The notes beneath the pieces are model-generated. The model was not told where the DNA came from and ran no database searches. It was given only the letters and a program-made list of their open reading frames with translations. A stretch of DNA of 64,000 bases from Nocardia goodfellowii. GTDB lineage: Bacteria; Actinomycetota; Actinomycetes; Mycobacteriales; Mycobacteriaceae. A program made the position numbers and the translations under genes. Shown here one piece after another: positions 1-8,975 of the stretch; the first letter of the stretch is position 1, and each line of letters opens with the position of its first letter. The DNA lies in contig NZ_JAGGMR010000001.1 of NCBI RefSeq assembly GCF_017875645.1, forward strand, positions 7,626,001-7,690,000, read 5' to 3'.

Positions 1-183
1 CCGTCCGCAGCCGAAGTAAACCTCCCGGGCCATGGAAACATGTCGGAGCCCTCGCCGGTCGGCACCGACACGCGCGGACGAAGCGGCGTAATCGAGCTAC
101 GTGGCGAGCGCCTTGCGGAAACTGTGGCTCGACACCTCCTGTACGCCGAACCGTTCGCACACCGTCACCACGTACGTGCGCTA
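1..183 (-). pseudogene. Tyrosine recombinase (phage-type integrase) C-terminal remnant
   Basis: Read on the minus strand from about 180 down to 1, this stretch encodes the end of a tyrosine recombinase: a CERFGV helix, then HSFRK, which carries the catalytic His and Arg of box II, then an ADRRGLRHVSM segment corresponding to the usual ADQLGHxxVSM, then a VYFG segment holding the tyrosine position. The frame is broken by a TAG at about 93-95, between HSFRKALAT and LDYA, and a second TAG lies directly upstream (181-183). The usual LGH histidine is replaced. It is therefore a dead fragment. The window starts inside it, so any further sequence to the left is unseen. Confidence 0.7.
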
Positions 184-279
184 GGGATTTGCAGGTCGGC
201 CGGTCGAATGCCTCGATCGCGGCCTTAGTGGTCGAACGGTCTTGCAAGATCAATTCCCACGGACCGCTTGGTGTGGTGA

Positions 280-833
280 CTAGATTTCCCATTCGTCGCG
301 GGTGATCTCATACCGGACCTCTCCATACTCGGAGCCTTCTATCGCGGGCAGATCAGGAAAGTACGTTTTGACGTGGGTCATCCCGAGTTTGCCATGACGT
401 TGCGCGAAGCGCGGTTGACGAACATTGTTTCGGCCCAGATCATGCGCAGGCCGAGTTCGGTGAATGCTTTGTGTAGCAGGGCTTTCGAGCCCTCGGTCGC
501 GTAGCCCTTGCCCCACGCCGGTCGGCGGAAGCGGTAGCCGAGTTCGGCCTCGTCCGTGGGGTCGTCGGCTTCGGGGCGCAGGATGAACCAGCCGAGGAAT
601 TCGCCGCTGGTCTTCGCGTGCGTCGCGAAGGTTCCGAAGTGGCCATTCCATTTGTCGTATTGGTGGAGCAGGCGGGGTAGGACCTCGTGCTGAATTCGGT
701 GCGGAGGTGTGGGGATTCCGCCGGAGAGGTAGCGCATGACCTCGGGGTCGCTGTCCAGTTCGATGAGCAAGTCGGCGTCGTTCTCGGTGAAGTGACGCAG
801 TAGCAGACGGTCGGTTTCGAGGTAGGTGGCCAC
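280..833 (-). pseudogene. GNAT N-acetyltransferase (RimJ/RimL type), disrupted by a -1 frameshift
   Basis: The protein begins MATYLETDRLLLRHF, the standard start of RimJ/RimL-like GNAT enzymes that acetylate amines using acetyl-CoA. It includes the acetyl-CoA loop region RRPAWGKGYATEG. The first frame ends at 378 after NRASRNVMANSG. The next frame continues with the family's usual C-terminus (KLGMTHVKTYF to TRDEWEI, stop at 280). Adding one A to the AAA run at about 388-391 restores NVMAKLGMTH and gives one continuous protein of about 184 residues. The break is therefore a single-base deletion, either a recent mutation or a sequencing error. It lies next to the integrase remnant. Confidence 0.8.
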
Positions 834-931
834 ACGGGATGGTCACATGGAGCGGATCATGCCAGCCAGTGATTTATGCCGACGTGCAGCGGAGGTGGCG
901 CTGATTGCGGCTGCGGCAGGATGATACGAGT

Positions 932-1525
932 ATGAGACCCATGGTCGGTGCTGCGCTGAGGCGGTGCGACGAGTGCGGCGGCTATGAGTACGGCGGGGCG
1001 CCGGACTGCGATCGATGCCGGGTGCTGGTCGATGAGATCGTCGAGCAGCAGTGGCGACGATTCCTTGCCGACTGGCCGGGTGAGAGCGAAAGCGATGTCG
1101 CCGGACTCGTCGTCGCGGAACCCGACCGGCACGACTGGCGGGTCGTCGACGCCGCGTTGGATCGGATCGTCTGCGATGAGTGCGGCGGCCGGCTCGGTCG
1201 CGGTCCGATGACCTGCTCGGCCTGCAACCTGGCGCACGGATTCCGTTACGCCGCTGTGGAAACCGATCGGCCGGGCGTTCCGCCGGGCAATGAGCACGCC
1301 ATCCGCGTCAACGTCTCGGTGGTGCGCAGACCGCACATGACGTCTCCGCAAGAGTTGCTCGCTCGGCGGCTGCTGCTGCCGGCCCTGCTGATCGGGCTCT
1401 TGCCCACCACCGCAGAGGCACAACGCATCAGCAAGATCATCAAGTCCGATCCCGCGCCCGGCCGAGTTGCCGCAATGGTCGATGACTGGTTGCGTGCGAG
1501 CGGCATGACTGTCCCCGGGCGATAG
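932..1525 (+). CDS. Hypothetical protein with two zinc-ribbon-like cysteine clusters
   Basis: This 197-residue protein is not one I recognise. It has two CxxC...CxxC clusters: C12/C15 with C26/C29, and C81/C84 with C95/C98. Both start with the same CDECGG hexapeptide, which suggests an internal duplication of a structural zinc ribbon. A hydrophobic stretch at about residues 147-163 could be a membrane anchor, although it lies late in the protein. The ATG at 932 is preferred over an upstream TTG at 905 because the cysteine cluster follows it at a normal distance. Codon use is typical of the host. Function unknown; it could be a nucleic-acid or protein-binding adaptor. Confidence 0.6.
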   Translation: MRPMVGAALRRCDECGGYEYGGAPDCDRCRVLVDEIVEQQWRRFLADWPGESESDVAGLVVAEPDRHDWRVVDAALDRIVCDECGGRLGRGPMTCSACNLAHGFRYAAVETDRPGVPPGNEHAIRVNVSVVRRPHMTSPQELLARRLLLPALLIGLLPTTAEAQRISKIIKSDPAPGRVAAMVDDWLRASGMTVPGR

Positions 1526-1550
1526 CCGAGAACCGGTGCGGATCAAGTGA

Positions 1551-1907
1551 TCAGTCGCCTGTCCCGTGCCCGAGCGGGAGGCCCTGCACAGGAATAGCGG
1601 CGACTGTCAGTGCGAGTCCGCGCAGCACGGATGGCAGGTGATGGGTCGGGGCCGCGCCTTGCGGGCAGTCGAGCAGGACTCCGCCGGGGCCGTACAGCTC
1701 GCATTCGAACCAGCTGCGCAAGCGTCGATCACGGCGTGCGGGGTAGTGCAGGTCCCGGTCCAGACGGGCGGCGAGTTCGGTCAGGGACGCCGCGACCTGG
1801 GCCGGGTTCCCGGCGTTGCCGACCTGCCACCACGGCTGGTTGTAGCGGCCTGGAGCCGAGATCGCCACGGTGTAGGTCAGGTGTATGTCGGTCCTGGAGT
1901 TGCCCAC
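1551..1907 (-). CDS. Hypothetical protein
   Basis: A GTG at 1907 gives a 118-residue protein beginning VGNSRTDIHLTY. The frame is open further upstream, but that extension overlaps the end of the metallo-hydrolase gene and looks noncoding. The protein has no signal peptide or membrane segment. It contains a WW pair (YNQPWWQVG), an amphipathic helix (QVAASLTELAARLDR) and a SWFECELYGPGG strand. I do not recognise the family. It lies 80 bp downstream of, and on the same strand as, the metallo-beta-lactamase-fold gene and may be cotranscribed with it. Confidence 0.5.
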   Translation of the reverse strand: MGNSRTDIHLTYTVAISAPGRYNQPWWQVGNAGNPAQVAASLTELAARLDRDLHYPARRDRRLRSWFECELYGPGGVLLDCPQGAAPTHHLPSVLRGLALTVAAIPVQGLPLGHGTGD

Positions 1908-1987
1908 CCCGCCACTGTGCCAGACCGGATCGGCCGCTTGGGTGAGGCGGTACCGGCAATGTCGGGCTCGGATGCCATGGCTCGGTG

Positions 1988-2701
1988 TCAGTCGGTTCTC
2001 TGCTGCGCGGGCGTGCCATCGCCGCCCCGCCATGCCCGCAACGCCTCCGCCCTCAGCACGTCACCGTGACCGACACAGACCACGTCGACATCCAAGTCGG
2101 TGAGCCGGTGCGCCGCCGCGTCGACGGCGGCGCTGTCGAGGTTGAACACACCGGGCATGGTGGTGCCGTGCACGTTGGCGAGCGTGTCACCGGTGAACAA
2201 CACGCGGTGCTGCGGCAGATGCAGTGCCAAGCTGCCCGCGGTGTGGCCGGGAACCGCCAAAACCCGTGCGCCACCCGCGAAGTCGAGCATCTCGCCGTCG
2301 TGCAGTTCACGGTGTACAGGGGCGGGTCGCGGGGCTGGGGTCGGTGGCAGAGCGTCGGCGATGGGGCGTTCCCAGTCGCGCAGCACGGGAGCCGGTTGCG
2401 GACGTTCACCACGCACGATGTCGGCATCGGCCTGGTGAGCCCAGATTTCGGCGCCCCACTCGGCGAGGTCGGCCGCCGATCCGAGGTGATCGTCGTGCGC
2501 GTGGGTGAGGATGACGCGCCGCACCCCGTCGGGCGTGAAACCCAATGAGCGAAGCCCTTTTTCGATCGCCGCGGCCGCGCCGGGCAGGCCGCTGTCGATC
2601 AGCGTCACCTGCGCTCCGTCGTTCCACACGTAGACGTTGAGGTCATTCACTTCGGCAAACCGAAGGGCATGTAGCTGCGGCAGCACAGACACGATCTCCA
2701 C
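1988..2701 (-). CDS. MBL-fold metallo-hydrolase
   Basis: A 237-residue cytosolic metallo-beta-lactamase-fold hydrolase. The zinc motif HAHDDH lies at residues 67-72, followed by PGHTAGS (third metal His), FTGDTL (bridging Asp) and CVGHGD (last metal His). All expected ligands for a binuclear metal site are present. Length and motif spacing fit the small glyoxalase-II/quorum-lactonase-like group, but substrate cannot be assigned. The C-terminal region (ALRAWRGGDGTPAQ) is a short tail with no extra domain. Downstream on the same strand is a small gene of unknown function. Confidence 0.88.
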   Translation of the reverse strand: MEIVSVLPQLHALRFAEVNDLNVYVWNDGAQVTLIDSGLPGAAAAIEKGLRSLGFTPDGVRRVILTHAHDDHLGSAADLAEWGAEIWAHQADADIVRGERPQPAPVLRDWERPIADALPPTPAPRPAPVHRELHDGEMLDFAGGARVLAVPGHTAGSLALHLPQHRVLFTGDTLANVHGTTMPGVFNLDSAAVDAAAHRLTDLDVDVVCVGHGDVLRAEALRAWRGGDGTPAQQRTD

Positions 2702-2785
2702 ATGGGTGAACGTACTGGAGGCTTGGTGGTCTTCCTACCGGATCTGCTTTGAGCAGAACACTGCACTGAGCCCGATACACGGCGG

Positions 2786-3115
2786 TCACGCCTGGAGCAA
2801 CCCGGCAACCAGTCCGGCGAGGACAATCAGTGGCGCCCCGGCGATCTTCCAGGACCAACGGCGCTCTCTGCCAACCACATACAGCGTCTTGATCGCCCAC
2901 GTCAGCAGCGAGACACCGAGTACGGGCACGCCGATCAGCAGCCATACGAGCTGGTCGGGGTTGGTGAGGTGCCCGCCCCACGGAGCCCGGTCCAGGCGGA
3001 CGCACAGCAGGATCAGGACACCAGCGAGTGCTCCGATCGAAACCGCGAGACCCGGCGCGGTCGCGGTGTGCTGACTCGGTGAATCGTCGATCGGAACCTC
3101 CTGCGTCACTGGCAT
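2786..3115 (-). CDS. Small membrane protein, three predicted TM segments
   Basis: A 109-residue protein. A polar N-terminus of about 22 residues is followed by hydrophobic segments at about 24-39, 55-77 and 90-108, separated by basic loops (RLDRAPWGG and RERRWSWK). No catalytic motif is visible and I cannot name the family. It is a single gene between the metallo-hydrolase and the sugar operon, with roughly 70 bp of noncoding sequence on each side. Confidence 0.6.
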   Translation of the reverse strand: MPVTQEVPIDDSPSQHTATAPGLAVSIGALAGVLILLCVRLDRAPWGGHLTNPDQLVWLLIGVPVLGVSLLTWAIKTLYVVGRERRWSWKIAGAPLIVLAGLVAGLLQA

Positions 3116-3183
3116 GACCCGACACCGGTCTCGGGTGGACGTCGTGCGCCGCGGCCGGTCTTACCGCACCAGCCTACGAAAGC

Positions 3184-4191
3184 CTAGGTCTGGTTGCCGA
3201 AGGCCGCGTCGAAGGCAGCGGCGGGCGGTGTGATGGCGTTGTAGGTGCGGATGAAGGAGAGCGCTTCGGGGGCGCCGGCCAGGCGGTCCATGCCGGCGTC
3301 CTCCCATTCGATCGAGATGGGTCCGTCGTAGCCGATGGCGTTGAGGGCGCGGAAGCAGTCTTCCCAGGGAACGTCACCGCGCCCGGTGGAGACGAAGTCC
3401 CAGCCGCGGCGGAAGTCGGCCCAGGGCAGGTGCGAGGAGAGGCGGCCACGGCGGCCGTCGGTGCAGCGGAGCTTGGTGTCCTTGCAGTCGACGTGATAGA
3501 TCCGGTCGGCGAAATCGAGGATGAAGGCGACGGGGTCGAGGTCCTGCCAGATGAAATGGGAAGGGTCCCAGTTCAAGCCGAAGGCGGGGCGGTGGTCGAC
3601 GGCGGCCAGCGCGCGCACCGTGGTCCAGTAGTCGTAGGCGATTTCGCTGGGGTGCACTTCGTGGGCGAAGCGGACACCCTCGGTGTCGAAGACATCGAGG
3701 ATCGGGTTCCAGCGATCGGCGAAGTCCTGGTAACCGCGGTCGATGGTCTCGGGTGACACCGGGGGAAACATGGCGACGGTATGCCAGATGCTCGAGCCGG
3801 TGAAACCGACAACTGTGCGGACACCCAATGCTGCTGCGGCCCTCGCGGTATCGGCCATTTCGGCGGCGGCCCGACGGCGCACACCCTCGGGTTCGCCGTC
3901 GCCCCAGACGCGCGCGGGGACGATCGCACGGTGGCGCTCGTCGATCGGATGGTCGCAGATCGCCTGGCCGACCAGGTGGTTGGAGATGGCGAAGACCTGG
4001 AGGCCGTGCCGTTCGAGTGTCTTGCGTTTGTCCGTGACGTAATTCGGATCCGCCACTGCCTTGTCGACCTCGAAATGATCTCCGGAACAGGCGATTTCGA
4101 GTCCGTCGTAGCCCCAGTCGGCGGCCAGGGCGCACACTTGCTCGAAGGGCAGGTCGGCCCATTGGCCGGTGAAAAGTGTGATCGGTCTCAT
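3184..4191 (-). CDS. TIM-barrel sugar (phosphate) isomerase/epimerase, last gene of sugar operon
   Basis: This 335-residue protein belongs to the AP_endonuc_2/xylose-isomerase-like TIM-barrel family. The four metal ligands can be located: Glu178 in HEVHP, Asp209/His212 in NWDPSH, His233 in YHVDCKD and Glu295 in SIEWED. The opening [19 protein letters not shown] fits strand 1 of the barrel. It overlaps the upstream Gfo/Idh/MocA dehydrogenase by 4 bp (ATGA), so the two are translationally coupled. Such pairs process sugars or inositols, or act as eliminase/hydratase in 3-keto-glycoside routes. The exact substrate cannot be read from sequence. Confidence 0.88.
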   Translation of the reverse strand: MRPITLFTGQWADLPFEQVCALAADWGYDGLEIACSGDHFEVDKAVADPNYVTDKRKTLERHGLQVFAISNHLVGQAICDHPIDERHRAIVPARVWGDGEPEGVRRRAAAEMADTARAAAALGVRTVVGFTGSSIWHTVAMFPPVSPETIDRGYQDFADRWNPILDVFDTEGVRFAHEVHPSEIAYDYWTTVRALAAVDHRPAFGLNWDPSHFIWQDLDPVAFILDFADRIYHVDCKDTKLRCTDGRRGRLSSHLPWADFRRGWDFVSTGRGDVPWEDCFRALNAIGYDGPISIEWEDAGMDRLAGAPEALSFIRTYNAITPPAAAFDAAFGNQT

Positions 4192-5357
4192 GGTTGTACT
4201 CCTCCGATGGCGGTCCAGCGGCCCGCGTCGGCCGCGCTCGCCTCGACTGCCGCGAGGACCCGCTGCACGGCGAGCCCCTCGGCGAAGGTGGGTTCGGGAT
4301 CTTTGCCGGCCGCGATCGCGATGACCAGGTCGGCGACCTGATTGGTGAAGGTGTGGTCATAGCCGAGGCCGTGCCCGGGCGGCCACCAGGCGCCGGCGTA
4401 GGGGTGCTGCGGTTCGGTCACCAGGATGCGCCGGAAGCCAGCGGTCTCGGGTCGCTCGGTGTGATCGTGGAACCACAGCTCGTTCATCGCCTCCAGATCG
4501 AAGGCGAGCGAACCGTGCGTTCCGTTGAGCTCCAACCGGAGTGCGTTCTTGCGGCCCGCGGCGACCCGGCTCGCCTCGAACGAAGCCAGACCGCCGCCGG
4601 AGAGCCGGCCGTGGAACAGGGCGGCGTCGTCGACCGTGACGGGTCCGCTGCCCGGCCGGTCCGGGAGCGGGCGTTCGGTGACGAAGGTGTCCAGCACGGC
4701 CGAGACCCCGGTGAGCGTTTCCCCGGTGACGAACTGGGTGGCGTCGATGATGTGCGCGCCGATGTCGCCGAGCGCACCGGAGCCGGCCCGCTGCCGGTCC
4801 AGCCGCCAGCTCAGCGGCGTGTGCGGATCGGCGAGCCAATCTTGCAGATACTGGGCCCGCACATGCCGGATCGTGCCGATCCGTCCCTGCGCCACCAGGT
4901 TTCGCGCCAATGCCAGCGCGGGTACGCGCCGATAGCTGAATCCGACCATGGAACGCACGCCCTTGCGGGCCGCGCGTTCGGCGGCCGCGGCCATCGCCTC
5001 CGCCTCAGCCACGGTATTGGCCAGCGGTTTCTCGCACAGCACGTGTTTCCCGGCTTCCAGTGCGGCGATGGCGATTTCGGCGTGACTGTCACCGGGCGTG
5101 CAGATATCGACGAGATCGACATCGTCGCGCGCGAGCAGGAGCCGCCAATCTCCCACCGCGCTCCCCCAACCGAGCCGGGCGGCCGCCACACCCGCCCGGT
5201 CGGCGTCACGGCCCGCCAGTACCGAAAGCACCGGTTGCCAAGGCAATTCGAAGATCGCGTCCACACTGCGCCAGGCGTGTGAGTGGGCGCGGCCCATGAA
5301 GGCATGGCCGACCAGGCCGATACCGATCCGCGGGCGCTGCGGCTGTGTCGATGTCAT
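4188..5357 (-). CDS. Gfo/Idh/MocA-family NAD(P)-dependent sugar dehydrogenase
   Basis: A 389-residue oxidoreductase. The N-terminal Rossmann fold begins [15 protein letters not shown] (residues 11-25), and the family hallmark EKP lies at 109-111 (CEKPLANT). The C-terminal alpha/beta domain carries GDIGAHIID, where the Asp and His sit at the catalytic positions of this family. It probably oxidises a sugar, inositol or glycoside imported by the adjacent ABC transporter. Just downstream is the TIM-barrel isomerase, with a 4-bp overlap. Upstream is the substrate-binding protein gene, with a gap of about 8 bp. Confidence 0.9.
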   Translation of the reverse strand: MTSTQPQRPRIGIGLVGHAFMGRAHSHAWRSVDAIFELPWQPVLSVLAGRDADRAGVAAARLGWGSAVGDWRLLLARDDVDLVDICTPGDSHAEIAIAALEAGKHVLCEKPLANTVAEAEAMAAAAERAARKGVRSMVGFSYRRVPALALARNLVAQGRIGTIRHVRAQYLQDWLADPHTPLSWRLDRQRAGSGALGDIGAHIIDATQFVTGETLTGVSAVLDTFVTERPLPDRPGSGPVTVDDAALFHGRLSGGGLASFEASRVAAGRKNALRLELNGTHGSLAFDLEAMNELWFHDHTERPETAGFRRILVTEPQHPYAGAWWPPGHGLGYDHTFTNQVADLVIAIAAGKDPEPTFAEGLAVQRVLAAVEASAADAGRWTAIGGVQP

Positions 5358-5365
5358 CGGGCTCC

Positions 5366-6412
5366 TCAGTAGCCGTTGGCTAGGTACTGATCCACGTTGT
5401 CCTTGGTCACCACCGCGGAGAAGGTCGTAATCTTCGCGGGCACATCGTGTTCGGCGAGATCGCCGAGCGCTTTACGCTGCCCCAGCAGCCGCGCCAGGGT
5501 GACGGCGGAGGACGCCATCGCCGGGCTGTAGAGCACGGTCGCCTGCAGCGGCGAGTTCCCGCCCTTGATCTCGTTCATGGCCTGAGTCGAACCGCCGCCG
5601 CCGACCATGACGAATTCCCCGGCCCGATTGGCCTGCCGGATGGCCGCCAGCACGCCGATGCCCTGATCGTCGTCGTGATTCCACATGGCGTCGATCTTCT
5701 GCACCGCCTGCAACATCTGGCTCGCCACCTGCTGGCCGCCGGCGGCCGTGAAATCGGTGGATTGCCTTGCCTGGATGCGGAATCCGGCCGCGGTGAGCGC
5801 GTCCTTGAAACCCTGGCTGCGTTCCTGGGTCAGTTGCAGACTGTCGATGCCGGCGATTTCCACGATCACCGGATTGGCGATGTTCTTCTCGCGCATCTTG
5901 CCGATGATGAAATTGCCCGCGTTGACGCCCATGCCGTAGTTGTCGCCGCCGATCCAGGTGCGGTATGCCAGCGCCGAGGCGAACACCCGATCCAGGTTGA
6001 TGACCGGAATACCCGCCGACATCGCGTTTTTCGCGACCGCGGTGAGGGCGTTGCCGTCGAACGGGAGGATGACCAGGACGTCGACCTTCTGATTGATCAG
6101 CGTCTGCACCTGCTCGATCTGGCGGGCGACATCGTTGGTGCCCTCGGTGAGATCGAGTTTCACGTCGCTCAGTCCGCCGGCCTGGGCGCGGGCATTGCGG
6201 GTGATGGCCGCGGTCCACCCGTGATCGGCCGCGGGCGCGGAGAACCCGATACGCACCTCCTTCCCGGTTTCCGCGTTCGCGCCGGTGGTGCGCGCGACCT
6301 GGGTATTGGAGGTGCTCTCGTTGGAGGTACAGGCCACCGCGAGGAGGCCCGCGCCGGCGGCCAGACCGCCCAGCAGGACGCCGCGACGGGAGGGGGAATG
6401 GCTGGTGCTCAT
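5366..6412 (-). CDS. Sugar ABC transporter substrate-binding lipoprotein (RbsB-like)
   Basis: A 348-residue precursor. The N-terminus has a twin-arginine-like SRRGVLLGG followed by a hydrophobic core and lipobox LLAVAC (Cys at about residue 26), so the mature protein is an exported, membrane-anchored lipoprotein. The periplasmic-binding fold follows, opening with VRIGFSAPAADHGW and including a DVLVILPFDGNAL segment. This is the type I sugar-binding family (ribose, xylose, galactose, inositol). ATG at 6412 is chosen because the signal peptide starts there; the longer open frame upstream is antisense shadow of the permease gene. It is preceded by the permease in the operon. Confidence 0.92.
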   Translation of the reverse strand: MSTSHSPSRRGVLLGGLAAGAGLLAVACTSNESTSNTQVARTTGANAETGKEVRIGFSAPAADHGWTAAITRNARAQAGGLSDVKLDLTEGTNDVARQIEQVQTLINQKVDVLVILPFDGNALTAVAKNAMSAGIPVINLDRVFASALAYRTWIGGDNYGMGVNAGNFIIGKMREKNIANPVIVEIAGIDSLQLTQERSQGFKDALTAAGFRIQARQSTDFTAAGGQQVASQMLQAVQKIDAMWNHDDDQGIGVLAAIRQANRAGEFVMVGGGGSTQAMNEIKGGNSPLQATVLYSPAMASSAVTLARLLGQRKALGDLAEHDVPAKITTFSAVVTKDNVDQYLANGY

Positions 6413-6438
6413 GGTATTCCTTTGGGTATCAACAGTTC

Positions 6439-7452
6439 TCAAGTGAGAGTTGGGACGGCCCGTGCGCGGCCGAAGCGCTGGAACAGCAGGACCGCGATGA
6501 TGATTGCGCCCTTGCCGATCGCCTGGATGGGTTGCGCCAGGTTGTTGAGGATGAACAGATCCTCGATGACGGTGAAGACCAGCACGCCGAGGATCGACCC
6601 GGTGATGGTGCCGAATCCGCCGCTGAGCAGGGTGCCGCCGATGACCACCGCGGCGATCGCGTCCAATTCGTAGAGTTGCCCGTTGGTGCTGGACCCGGTG
6701 GTCGTCTGCGCGGTGAGCATGATCGCCGCGATTCCGCAGCACAGTCCGGAGATCACATACAGCAGCAGCGTGTGCCGCCGCACGTCGATACCGGCCAGCC
6801 GGGCGGCCTCCGGGTTGCCGCCGACCGCGAAGCTGCGCCGCCCGAAAGTGGTGCGCTCCAACAGAATCCAGCCGATCGCCACCACGACGAGGAACAGATA
6901 GACCAGCAGCGGGATGCCCAGCACCCGCTCCTGCGCCAAGGCCAGCAGATCGGTGGTGACCAACTGCGATTGCCGCCCCGAGATCTCCTCGGCCAGCCCG
7001 CGCGCGGCCACCATCAACGCCAGCGTCACGATGAACGGCACGAGCTTGCCGTAAGCGATCAGCGCCCCGTTCAGCAAGCCGCAGGCGGCGCCGACGGCCA
7101 AGGCGCAGAACACCATTCCCACCACGCCGTAGGACTGCGTCGCGGTGGTCGTGCACCAGACCGAGGCCAGCGCGATGATCGCACCGACCGACAGATCGAT
7201 GCCGCCGCCGATGATCACGAAGGTCATTCCGACGGTGACCACTCCGATCACCGAGGCCAGGGTCAGGATGGTGATCAGGTTGCTGGTGCTGAGGAAATCC
7301 TCGCCCTTGGTCAGCGCACCGACCGCCACCAACGCCACCAGCGCGATCACCAAGGTGGCGTGTTTGCGCACCTCGCGGCGGCCCTTCCGGGTAGCGGGCC
7401 GACTCGGTCGATCCCCCGGTGGGGCAACTACTTTCGCCTGAAGCTCGCTCAT
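6439..7452 (-). CDS. Sugar ABC transporter permease (RbsC-like)
   Basis: This 337-residue inner-membrane protein belongs to the branched-chain/ribose permease family (BPD_transp_2). About 8-10 hydrophobic segments follow a basic cytoplasmic N-terminus rich in Arg/Lys (residues 16-30). Recognisable family segments are GIDLSVGAIIALASV near residue 85 and AVVIGGTLLSGGFGT near 270, the coupling region for the ATPase. It overlaps the upstream ATPase gene by 4 bp. It forms the channel for the sugar delivered by the lipoprotein encoded next. Confidence 0.93.
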   Translation of the reverse strand: MSELQAKVVAPPGDRPSRPATRKGRREVRKHATLVIALVALVAVGALTKGEDFLSTSNLITILTLASVIGVVTVGMTFVIIGGGIDLSVGAIIALASVWCTTTATQSYGVVGMVFCALAVGAACGLLNGALIAYGKLVPFIVTLALMVAARGLAEEISGRQSQLVTTDLLALAQERVLGIPLLVYLFLVVVAIGWILLERTTFGRRSFAVGGNPEAARLAGIDVRRHTLLLYVISGLCCGIAAIMLTAQTTTGSSTNGQLYELDAIAAVVIGGTLLSGGFGTITGSILGVLVFTVIEDLFILNNLAQPIQAIGKGAIIIAVLLFQRFGRARAVPTLT

Positions 7453-8948
7453 AGCGCGCTCCCTTCCATGATCATGGCGATAACATCGTGTTCGGTGAGC
7501 TCGGCGGCGGGAGCCGTGTGGATGACCTCGCCGTCGCGCAGCACCAGCACGCGATCCGACAGCGCGAGCAGTTCGGGCAGATCGCTGGAAACCAGCAGCA
7601 CCGCGACGCCCAGCTCGGCCAGCCGGTGGATTTGCGCGTACACCTCGGCACGGGCGCCGACATCGACGCCGCGGGTCGGTTCGTCCAGCAGCAGCACCCG
7701 GGCGTCGTCGAGCAGCCAGCGGGCCAGGATCGCCTTCTGCTGGTTGCCGCCGGAGAGTTCCCGCACCGGGTGCGTCGGGTCGGCCGGGCGAATCCCGACC
7801 CGGGCGCTCGCGGCGCGGGTGTCGGCCCGTTCGCGATGCCGATCGAACCAGCCCAGGCGGGAATAGCGTGGCAGCGCGGCCGCGGAGATGTTGCGGCCCA
7901 CCGATTGCAGCAGGAACAGACCCTGCGATTTGCGTTCCTCGGGGGCCAGACCGAGCCCTGCGGACACCGCGGACCGGGTGCTGCCGGGGCGCAGCCGACG
8001 GCCGTCGACCAGCACCTGACCCGCCGAAGGGCGGCGCGCACCGTAGATCGACTCCAGGATTTCCGAGCGACCCGCGCCGACGAGTCCGGCCAATCCGACG
8101 ATCTCCCCCGCGTGCACGGTGAACGACACATCGTGGAACCGGCCGGTGAGACCGAGTCCCGTCACTCGCAGCACCGCCGCGGTGGTGGCGCGCGACGAGC
8201 GCGCCGCGGCTTCCTGGAGATCACCGTTGCCGGTCATCAGCGACACCACATGCTGGGTGCTCGTCGTGCTCGCGGGCAGTCCGGTGGCGACGGTGCGGCC
8301 GTCCTTGAGCACGGTGATCCGGTCGCCGATCGTCCGGATCTCTTCGAGCCGGTGCGAGATATAAACCACCGCAACGCCTTCCGCGCGCAACTGGCCGATG
8401 ATCCGGAACAGGTTGTCCACCTCGTCGTTACCGAGTGCCGCGGAGGGCTCGTCCATGACGATCAGACGCGCGTCGTAGGACAATGCCCGCGCGATGCTGA
8501 CCACCTGCTTGGCCGCGGCGGGCAAGGTTCCGACCACCGTCTCCGGCCGCAATTCGGCATGGCCGAGGCGGCCGAGCAATTCGGTGGTCGCGTGGGCGGC
8601 GGGCGCTCGGCGGGTGAAACCGGCCCGCGCGTGCTCATGGCCGAGGAAGATGTTCTCGGCGATGTTCAATCCGTCGCACAGATCCAGCTCCTGATAGATC
8701 GTGGCGATGCCCATCCGCGTGGCGGCCGCCGGACCGGACAGCCGCATCGGCGCACCGCGCCAGCGTATTTCGCCTTCGTCCGGCTGATGCGCACCGGAGA
8801 GCACTTTGATCAGCGTCGACTTGCCCGCACCGTTCTGTCCGAGCAGGCAATGCACCTCTCCCTCCCGCACGTCGAGATCGACGTGATCGAGAGCACGCAC
8901 CCCCGGGAATTCCTTGACGATGCCCCGCATGGTGAGCACGGTGTCCAT
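7449..8948 (-). CDS. Sugar ABC transporter ATPase, two ABC domains (RbsA-like)
   Basis: A 499-residue tandem ATPase. Domain 1 has Walker A GQNGAGKST (about residues 38-46) and Walker B LIVMDEP, with a degenerate signature (PAAAKQ). Domain 2 has a degenerate Walker A (GLVGAGRSE) but an intact signature LSGGNQQK and Walker B VLLLDEPTRGVD. This split is normal for RbsA/XylG/MglA-type proteins. It powers uptake through the neighbouring permease. It is followed with 4-bp overlap by the permease and preceded by the ROK regulator with a 27-bp gap. Confidence 0.94.
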   Translation of the reverse strand: MDTVLTMRGIVKEFPGVRALDHVDLDVREGEVHCLLGQNGAGKSTLIKVLSGAHQPDEGEIRWRGAPMRLSGPAAATRMGIATIYQELDLCDGLNIAENIFLGHEHARAGFTRRAPAAHATTELLGRLGHAELRPETVVGTLPAAAKQVVSIARALSYDARLIVMDEPSAALGNDEVDNLFRIIGQLRAEGVAVVYISHRLEEIRTIGDRITVLKDGRTVATGLPASTTSTQHVVSLMTGNGDLQEAAARSSRATTAAVLRVTGLGLTGRFHDVSFTVHAGEIVGLAGLVGAGRSEILESIYGARRPSAGQVLVDGRRLRPGSTRSAVSAGLGLAPEERKSQGLFLLQSVGRNISAAALPRYSRLGWFDRHRERADTRAASARVGIRPADPTHPVRELSGGNQQKAILARWLLDDARVLLLDEPTRGVDVGARAEVYAQIHRLAELGVAVLLVSSDLPELLALSDRVLVLRDGEVIHTAPAAELTEHDVIAMIMEGSAL

Positions 8949-8975
8949 GGTCGGCCTCCTCGCCGTCGCCGCCGA

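Noticed and set aside
40..228. Plus-strand open frame of 62 codons near the left end
   Set aside because: It is the antisense of the integrase remnant and has no ribosome site or family.
857..1546. Long minus-strand open frame opposite the zinc-ribbon protein
   Set aside because: Shadow of the plus-strand gene; composition reflects GC-rich antisense DNA and no motifs are present.
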